DNA from: 62-47 sp051954235
GTDB lineage: Bacteria; Pseudomonadota; Alphaproteobacteria; Rhizobiales; Xanthobacteraceae
Direction of reading: 5' to 3'
Assembly (NCBI GenBank): GCA_051954235.1
Contig: JBQCHY010000035.1
Coordinates: 1-64,000, forward strand
DNA length: 64,000 nucleotides
Shown here: one piece after another, positions 42,997-48,598 of the stretch
Numbering within the stretch: position 1 is the stretch's first letter
Layout of the letters: each line of letters starts with the position of its first letter
Program-made: the position numbers and the translations under genes
Notes under the pieces: generated by a model
The model's input: only the letters and a program-made list of their open reading frames with translations
Database searches by the model: none
Told to the model about the DNA's origin: nothing

Positions 42997-43144
42997 TGTA
43001 GTCTCCTGTAATCTCGGTTCAAACCTTGGAGGAAGCAGCGAACCGTTGAGGCGAATATAGACCTCTCCGTGCGGTGCAACAGGGACAATGTTGCGATGCA
43101 GCTAATCCAAAAACGCATGACTAGATCAAGGAATGATTAAACAT

Positions 43145-43168
43145 ATCGCGCAAGTTGTCGCGATTTTT
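43145..43168 (+). terminator. Weak intrinsic-terminator-like hairpin without an upstream gene
   Basis: ATCGCG and CGCGAT pair across loop CAAGTTGT and are followed by TTTTT. On the plus strand no coding gene precedes it, so it may end a small RNA or be fortuitous. Confidence 0.35.
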
Positions 43169-43464
43169 GTTGGCCTGTTGGGATGGTGAGTAAGGCGCCA
43201 GGAAATCCTTTAGACGTGCAATAATTCCAACCATTGTGGCAGTTTGCAGACAATATCGCCACAAGTCTGAAAGCTCTTTGCGACGGGGTGGGGGCCGCTG
43301 GACCTCGTTACAAAGCGAATAGCGGCAGCTTCCGAGGTTCCATCTTGACCCGACATATATGCGCTCGATGCATATTTCTATCATAAAATGAATAATCGTT
43401 CAATTTGGTAGTCGCAGCTCAGGCAAGGGCCGATGCTGGATGACTGACGGCACGAATCCGCCGA

Positions 43465-43486
43465 CGGCCTTCGTTCAGGAAGGCCG
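43465..43486 (-). terminator. Hairpin downstream of the DUF2189 gene
   Basis: CGGCCTTC and GAAGGCCG form an 8-bp stem with loop GTTCAG, 31 bases past the DUF2189 stop on the minus strand. No T-run follows. Confidence 0.55.
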
Positions 43487-43516
43487 CCGGGCAGATAATC
43501 GCCTAAACCAATCGGC

Positions 43517-44428
43517 TCAGTGCTTCTTGTGCTGCCAGGGGAACAGCGCGGCCGGGAAGTCGGCAGCTGACCTGTGCTCGCGCTGCGGCGGCAGGACTTC
43601 CGACTGCGGGTTCAGATTCGGCTCCAACACCTTGCGATACAGATGCCAGGTTGCGTGACCGAGCAGGGGAACGACAACGGCGAGGCCGAGGAAGAACGGG
43701 ATCGATCCGAGCACCAGCAGCGCTGCGACGATGAGGCCCCATGCCAGCATGGTGATTGGATTCGCCGCCATCACCCGCATCGACGTGAGCATGGCGTCGG
43801 CGACGCTGGCGTGCCGGTCGAGCATCATCGGGAACGACACCACGCTGAGGCAGAGCGCCGCCAGCGCGAACAGGAAGCCGACACCGCAGCCGACGATGAT
43901 CAGGCGCCAGCCTTCAGGCGTCGTCAGCACGCGGGAGGCGAAGCCCGGAATGTCCGCTGCCGGCTCATAGCCGAATGTCCAGATATAGATCGCTTGCGCG
44001 GCCGCGACCCACACCACGAACAATGTCAGCAGCAGGACGCCGAGCGCCAGCATCGAACCGAATGACGGCGAGCGTAGCACGGACGTCGCCTGCCAGGCTG
44101 AGGGCGTTTCGCCCAGTTCGCGGCGGCGGCTCAATTCGTAGAGGCCCAGTGCCGCGAACGGTCCGAGCAATGCGAAACCGGCGGCCAGCGGAAATAGCAG
44201 CGGCAGCACTGAATAGCCGAGCACCGCGCGCGCCAGCATCAGGCCGAGCACCGGATAGATGGCGCAGAGCATGATGGCGTGGCTCGGCACCGCCTTGAAA
44301 TCCTCCCAGCCAAGTCGGAGTGCGTCGTGAAGATCAGACAAGCCAATCTTTCGCACCGCCGGCATGGTCGACGTCGCAGCGACATTGCCGCGGGGTAGCG
44401 AGGTGTTGCTGTAGATGGAGGTTGCCAT
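43517..44428 (-). CDS. DUF2189 integral membrane protein
   Basis: A 303-residue membrane protein with about six hydrophobic helices and the DUF2189 pattern (LGWEDFKAVPSHAIMLCAIY at the first helix, HATWHLYRKVLEP near the end). The ATG at 44428 has GGGAGA 5 bases upstream; the frame is open farther upstream without a site. The soluble C-terminal tail ends AALFPWQHKKH. Function is unknown; the family is common in Hyphomicrobiales. Confidence 0.88.
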   Translation of the reverse strand: MATSIYSNTSLPRGNVAATSTMPAVRKIGLSDLHDALRLGWEDFKAVPSHAIMLCAIYPVLGLMLARAVLGYSVLPLLFPLAAGFALLGPFAALGLYELSRRRELGETPSAWQATSVLRSPSFGSMLALGVLLLTLFVVWVAAAQAIYIWTFGYEPAADIPGFASRVLTTPEGWRLIIVGCGVGFLFALAALCLSVVSFPMMLDRHASVADAMLTSMRVMAANPITMLAWGLIVAALLVLGSIPFFLGLAVVVPLLGHATWHLYRKVLEPNLNPQSEVLPPQREHRSAADFPAALFPWQHKKH

Positions 44429-44856
44429 GATCGTCTCCCTTGTCGCAGGGACAACACCGCCGTCTCGCAACGGCATATGTGTTGCCGCGATTGGATCACG
44501 ACCCGACCAGATCCGCGAAAGCAAAGAGGTGATCTTGCCGCGACCGGTCATCGTAATGTAGCGCTGTTCGAGCCGTCTGTCGCTATCGATACGGTCAAAA
44601 AAGCGAGACGGGCGCGGCACCGATGAGATGGTATCAAGTTGCCGCGAAGCGGTATTCAAAGTGCGATTGCGACCGGATCGTGACATCTTTGCGTGTTGTC
44701 CACGCGCACGATGCCGCGTCGGCATGTGGAACAAGTTCCCGACATTGGCAATTATAGAGCGACCCGTTAAGGTCGCGCGCGATCACGGTTCCCGCTCTGG
44801 GGCCTCCGTTCGCCTTGTCGGTTCATTCGTTCGACAGTCATCAGGAGCATAATGAG
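44429..44856. other. 428-base divergent intergenic region
   Basis: This gap separates the divergent DUF2189 and DUF3597 genes and should hold both promoters. A GGAAC-AA-GTTCC inverted repeat lies at 44728-44739, about 120 bases before the DUF3597 start. No coding signal was accepted. Confidence 0.55.
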
Positions 44857-45243
44857 ATGAGCATTTTCGGAAAGATCATGGGCGCGATCTTCGGCACCAA
44901 GGCCGATGCCGCGACGCCAGGAACGACGGCCCCCACGGGGTCCGCCGACGCGGCGCCAGCGTCGACCGGTGGAGCGGCTGCGCCCACGGTCGATGTCACT
45001 CCGATTCTCGACAAGGCGGTCGCCGCCAAGGGCGAAAAGCTGGATTGGCGCCGGTCGATCGTCGACCTGATGAAGGCGCTCGATATCGACTCTAGCCTCA
45101 GCGCGCGCAAGGAGCTCGCGAAGGAGCTCGGCTACACCGGCGATACCAACGACAGTGCGTCGATGAATATCTGGCTGCACAAGCAGGTGATGGCAAAGCT
45201 CGCCGCCAACGGCGGCAAGGTGCCGGACGATCTGAAGAACTGA
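44857..45243 (+). CDS. DUF3597 small protein
   Basis: A 128-residue protein. MSIFGKIMGAIFG is followed by an Ala/Thr/Gly-rich linker (residues 14-46) and then the DUF3597 domain (VDVTPILDKAVAAKGEKLDW to the end). The ATG at 44857 has AGGAG 9 bases upstream. The function of the family is not known; the small domain occurs in many proteobacteria. A strong terminator follows, so it is probably monocistronic. Confidence 0.88.
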   Translation: MSIFGKIMGAIFGTKADAATPGTTAPTGSADAAPASTGGAAAPTVDVTPILDKAVAAKGEKLDWRRSIVDLMKALDIDSSLSARKELAKELGYTGDTNDSASMNIWLHKQVMAKLAANGGKVPDDLKN

Positions 45244-45266
45244 TCGCATTCTGCAAGCGAATAAAG

Positions 45267-45296
45267 AAAGGCCCGCAGCGATGCGGGCCTTTTGCT
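45267..45296 (+). terminator. Intrinsic terminator of the DUF3597 gene
   Basis: AAAGGCCCGCA and TGCGGGCCTTT form a perfect 11-bp stem with loop GCGA, 23 bases after the stop, followed by TGCTTTGC. A-rich before and T-rich after. Confidence 0.85.
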
Positions 45297-45445
45297 TTGC
45301 GCGAGCCGGCGGGCGTGCGATTTTTTTGACTTATCACTTGAGCGCTCGGCACGATAGCGCAATGGTGGCGGCGTACCGCTTGCAGCTTTCAGTCGTAGTA
45401 ATGAAGCGGATGAAACAATAAAAACCAAACAAGGAGAGAAAGCCC

Positions 45446-46243
45446 ATGCACAGCATGAATCGCCGAACCATTCTGGCAACCGGAGCCGTAGCGCTTGCCG
45501 GTGCCGCGTCGCGAAGCAATGTCGCGGAGGCACAGACGGCGAAACCAATTTTCCAGGTTGCGGAGGTGACGATCCCGATTGTCGGGGAGACAGGAGTGTT
45601 TCCGGTACGCCGCATCTATTGCATTGGCCGCAACTATGCCGCCCATGCGATCGAGCGTGGTTCGGATCCCAACCGCGAGCCGCCGTTCTTCTTCCAAAAA
45701 CCGACAGACGCGATACAGAATGTGCCGATCGGCAAGGTTGCCGACCATCCCTATCCGTCGCTGACCAAGAACTATCACCACGAAGTCGAACTCGTGGCGG
45801 CGCTGAAATCCGGCGGCACCAATATTTCGCCGGACACGGCGCTGGACCACGTCTATGGCTATGCGCTCGGTCTCGACATGACGCGCCGCGATTTACAGAA
45901 CGAGATGGCAGGGATGAAGAAGCCGTGGGAAATCGGCAAGAGTTTCGATCACGCCGCAGTGCTCGGCCCGATCCATCCCGCCAGTAAGACCGGTCATTTT
46001 ACCAAAGGCGCGATCTCGTTGGCAGTGAATGGCACCGTGCGGCAGAGTTCGGATCTCGACAAGATGATCTGGAGCGTGGCCGAGCAGGTCGCCAAATTGT
46101 CCGAAGCTTTCGAGTTGAAGGCTGGCGATATCATTTATTCCGGCACGCCGGCGAATGTCGGCCCGGTGGTGAAGGGCGACGTACTGCTGTGCAAGCTTGA
46201 GGTCTGCCGGATATGTCGATCAAGATCGTGTAACGCAGGCTAA
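45446..46243 (+). CDS. Fumarylacetoacetate-hydrolase-family protein with Tat signal, frameshifted near its C-terminus
   Basis: A 265-residue FAH-family protein. The N-terminus MNRRTILATGAVALAGAAS is a twin-arginine signal with cleavage expected near AEAQ, so the enzyme appears exported, unusual for this family. The fold's metal ligands are visible in YHHEVELVAALKSGG and YALGLDMTRRDLQ, and RRIYCIGRNYAAHA is a family landmark. After KGDVLLCKLE the reading frame gives VCRICRSRSCNAG. One added base near 46200 would instead give LPDMSIKIV and a stop at 46233, the normal family ending. So a one-base deletion (or sequencing error) has replaced the last residues. Activity may persist. Confidence 0.85.
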   Translation: MHSMNRRTILATGAVALAGAASRSNVAEAQTAKPIFQVAEVTIPIVGETGVFPVRRIYCIGRNYAAHAIERGSDPNREPPFFFQKPTDAIQNVPIGKVADHPYPSLTKNYHHEVELVAALKSGGTNISPDTALDHVYGYALGLDMTRRDLQNEMAGMKKPWEIGKSFDHAAVLGPIHPASKTGHFTKGAISLAVNGTVRQSSDLDKMIWSVAEQVAKLSEAFELKAGDIIYSGTPANVGPVVKGDVLLCKLEVCRICRSRSCNAG

Positions 46244-46524
46244 GCGACGAGGTCGGCATCCTCACCGTGCTTCTCCAGATAATCGACGACGAAGCTGCAC
46301 CCCGCGACCACCTTGCGGCCATCGGCGCGGATTAGCTCCAGCGCGCCTTTGATGAGTTCCGATGCAACGCCGCGCCCACGCAAGGCGCGCGGCGTTTCGG
46401 TGTGGGTGATGATGTCGGCCGTCGCGGTGCGGCGATAGTTGGCAAAGGCGGTTGCGCCGTCGATGTCCAGTTCGTAGCGGTTCAACGCGGTGTTGTCGCG
46501 AACGCGACGGCTTGGGTCTGGCAT
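46240..46524 (-). CDS. GNAT N-acetyltransferase-like protein (YidJ/Gcn5-like), copy 2
   Basis: A 94-residue small GNAT of the COG2388 type. Acetyl-CoA loop LRGRGVASELIKGAL, then VVAGCSFVVDYLEKH with the conserved Cys. It is a tandem paralogue of the next gene upstream on the same strand, which it overlaps by 43 bases. Its 3' end meets the FAH-family gene convergently with a 4-base overlap. The substrate is unknown. Confidence 0.85.
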   Translation of the reverse strand: MPDPSRRVRDNTALNRYELDIDGATAFANYRRTATADIITHTETPRALRGRGVASELIKGALELIRADGRKVVAGCSFVVDYLEKHGEDADLVA

Positions 46525-46850
46525 GATCGATCCTGGGGACGGGAAAGGACTATCTGTGTCGTGAAGAGGGCGTAATATTTCAGCAGATCGGCATAGTCCG
46601 GATGCTTTTCAACATAGGCCCTGACGAACGGGCATTGCGGCACCACCTTCAGCCCCGCGGCGCGGACCTGATCCAGCGCGCCCTTGACTAGTTGTGACCC
46701 GACACCGCGCCCCGCCAGCGCATCCGGCACTTCAGTATGGACGAAGGTAACGACGCCATCGGCGATCCGATAGTAGGTCGCGGCCAGATGGCCGTCGACG
46801 CTGAGTTCGTAGCGGTTTTTGTCGGTGTTGTTGCGGACGGTATCGGTCAT
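46482..46850 (-). CDS. GNAT N-acetyltransferase-like protein, copy 1
   Basis: A 122-residue protein. Residues 1-91 are a small GNAT closely similar to the neighbour (TDKNRYELSVDGHLAATYYR, LAGRGVGSQLVKGALDQV, VVPQCPFVRAYVEKHPDYAD). The last about 30 residues (YYALFTTQIVLSRPQDRSCQ...) have no counterpart in the paralogue and run into the start of the next gene by 43 bases, so the original stop may have been lost. The two copies probably arose by tandem duplication. Confidence 0.82.
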   Translation of the reverse strand: MTDTVRNNTDKNRYELSVDGHLAATYYRIADGVVTFVHTEVPDALAGRGVGSQLVKGALDQVRAAGLKVVPQCPFVRAYVEKHPDYADLLKYYALFTTQIVLSRPQDRSCQTQAVAFATTPR

Positions 46851-47072
46851 GGTCAGCGCCTCCTGCCTACATGGTAGCGATCCGCTTCACCGCTGCAACC
46901 TCCGGGACAGGCGCATGGCAAAACTTTGTCGTGCGAGGGGCTTGCGCGGTTGCAAGGAGGGCCTAGGTGTTTGGGTGGACATGCGCCCGATGCGGCTGGA
47001 CTGGTCGTTATGATGGTCGGAGCGCCACGCTGTCCCGCCGCAGGCGTATGCCTCTTTCGACAGGAGGCTTCC

Positions 47073-47465
47073 ATGTTGTCGCGGCTGTTTACGATCCATC
47101 GTAACTGGGAAGACTGGTTCGGCATGCTGCTCGGCCTGTTGATCGCGCTGTCGCCATGGGCGGCGGGCGACGAGGTCGGCCACGCCGCGGTCTGGAATGC
47201 GGCGCTGATCGGCGTTGCGGTGTTCTTCCTCGCCGAACTCGAATACGTCGCGCTGACCCGCTGGGAAGAGACCGGCCAACTGCTGCTCGGCCTGTGGCTG
47301 GTGATGTCGCCTTACGTTTTCGGCTACTTCAACACCGGCACGCTGCGCTTCTGGCATTCGACACTCGGCGGCCTGATCATCCTGCTCGCCGCACTGGAGC
47401 TATGGCAGGACTGGGAACGCAGCGACAAGGAGATGCTGAAGCAGGGGAGGTTGTTCGGAAGGTGA
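47073..47465 (+). CDS. SPW-repeat membrane protein
   Basis: A 130-residue membrane protein with four helices and two SPW-type repeats: LIALSPWAAGDEVGHAAVWN in the first half and VMSPYVFGYFNTGTLRFWHS in the second. The ATG at 47073 has AGGAGG 5 bases upstream; the frame is open upstream without a site. The role of the family is unknown. Confidence 0.87.
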   Translation: MLSRLFTIHRNWEDWFGMLLGLLIALSPWAAGDEVGHAAVWNAALIGVAVFFLAELEYVALTRWEETGQLLLGLWLVMSPYVFGYFNTGTLRFWHSTLGGLIILLAALELWQDWERSDKEMLKQGRLFGR

Positions 47466-47517
47466 GGGACAATATTGTCAACGCTTTGCAATTGGCGGAG
47501 TTGAGCCTTCGGTGATC

Positions 47518-47606
47518 GTCATGCCCGTGCTTGTCACGGGCATCCACGCCTCTCTGATTGTAGCGCAGTTAAAACGTAGATGACCGCGACAAGCCCGGCC
47601 ATGACG
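47518..47606. repeat. Intergenic inverted repeat, family B (copy 6, degenerate)
   Basis: CGTCATGCCCGTGCTTGTCA opens and ACAAGCCCGGCCATGACG closes a diverged copy; the inner ACGTGGATG arm is changed to ACGTAGATG. It lies between the convergent SPW and endonuclease genes. Confidence 0.75.
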
Positions 47607-47701
47607 AGAATATAGTTGAGAGTTATCCCTGACATCTTGAGTGGCGGCGGATCGATATAGATAGTCCTAAATGCGATACCGTATCCGGCTAAAGTGATAC
47701 G

Positions 47702-48565
47702 CTAAACGAGCAATAGTGAGCTTTGATCAATTGTTACAGATTCAACCGTCTCAACCTTAACGCCAATTCTCAGTGATTTGAGTAGATCGCAAAGAGCATC
47801 TCCATCGACGAGATCAATCGCGGGCGCACCGTCGCGAGTAGCTTCTTTTCTTGCATCGGCCGTAAATGTACCGGTTGTAATGATCAGTCCTTTATCAGCT
47901 CGTCCGACCATGGCTCCTCGAAAATCCCGAACAACAGAGGCGCCAACTGAGCCTCTGTATCGCTTTGATTGAAAAAGAACTTGAAACGAAAGAAGGTTTA
48001 GTCGAAGAACTCCGGTTCCGTCGATTCCGCCATCGCCGCTCCGACCTGTTACTTCAACTTTGACGAATCCGGATTCTCTCAGAATGCGCTGACAAAGCCG
48101 CTCAAACCCGCTGGGTTCGATTGTCAACAAAGTCTCTAATAGCCGCTCTTTCCAAGACAACGCTAAATCTTCGACGTCATCGTCTCCATCAACGTCGGGA
48201 TCAGCGTCGAATTCGGCTTGAACAATTTCTGCTGCTCTTGCCTCTCGGTTCTGTTGCTGAACTTGATGCTTGATCGCGTTTATCTGAGCATCAGACATCT
48301 CATAGCCAGCGGGCGTCAAGCGCCATACGCCGCGTTCTGAATTTTCTAATGCGCCTCCTTTCTTTAGATATGTGCGCGCCCAAGCTAGACGATAGCTGAA
48401 TTCCGTTCGCGGGCCATCGCCGTGAAGTTGATTGCGTTGGTCTTCTGAAAGATGAGCCGCTGTCGCGACCGCTTCTTCCAATTCTTCAATAGTTGCTGAC
48501 CCACCACTCGCACGGAGAGCATGAACAATCGGCACAAAGAACGTGTGGAATGATGGAAAAGGCAT
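47702..48565 (-). CDS. Mrr-type restriction endonuclease (type IV-like)
   Basis: A 287-residue protein. The N-terminal winged-helix Mrr_N domain covers about residues 5-95 (YLKKGGALENSERGVWRLTP). The C-terminal PD-(D/E)xK nuclease domain covers about 140-270: FERLCQRILRESGF, the catalytic GDGGIDGTG with Asp, FQVLFQSKRYRG with the QxK, and DFRGAMVGRADKGLIITTG. Mrr enzymes cut modified DNA. Codon use is more AT-rich than in the flanking genes, which suggests acquisition. No methylase gene accompanies it. Confidence 0.9.
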   Translation of the reverse strand: MPFPSFHTFFVPIVHALRASGGSATIEELEEAVATAAHLSEDQRNQLHGDGPRTEFSYRLAWARTYLKKGGALENSERGVWRLTPAGYEMSDAQINAIKHQVQQQNREARAAEIVQAEFDADPDVDGDDDVEDLALSWKERLLETLLTIEPSGFERLCQRILRESGFVKVEVTGRSGDGGIDGTGVLRLNLLSFQVLFQSKRYRGSVGASVVRDFRGAMVGRADKGLIITTGTFTADARKEATRDGAPAIDLVDGDALCDLLKSLRIGVKVETVESVTIDQSSLLLV

Positions 48566-48598
48566 GGAATTTCCTCAAATAGTTTGATTCGCAATCTG

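Larger units (their letters stand above)
42997..43516. other. 520-base intergenic region with lower GC and no confident gene
   Basis: This stretch upstream of the DUF1127 gene is visibly more AT-rich than its surroundings. It should contain the DUF1127 promoter. A short ATCGCG / CGCGAT stem followed by a T-run (43145-43168) on the plus strand and a hairpin at 43465-43486 are the only structures found. An 87-codon minus-strand frame at 43121-43384 shows no family resemblance and no ribosome site. Confidence 0.6.

Noticed and set aside
43121..43384. Minus-strand 87-codon frame in the low-GC gap
   Set aside because: No ribosome site, no signal or domain and weak codon preference.
44728..44768. 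EcfG-type general-stress promoter (GGAAC...CGTT) ahead of DUF3597
   Set aside because: GGAAC at 44728 and CGTT at 44765 are 32 bases apart; 16-17 are needed.
44628..44852. Plus-strand 74-codon frame ahead of the DUF3597 gene
   Set aside because: No ribosome site and no resemblance; DUF3597 has its own clear start.
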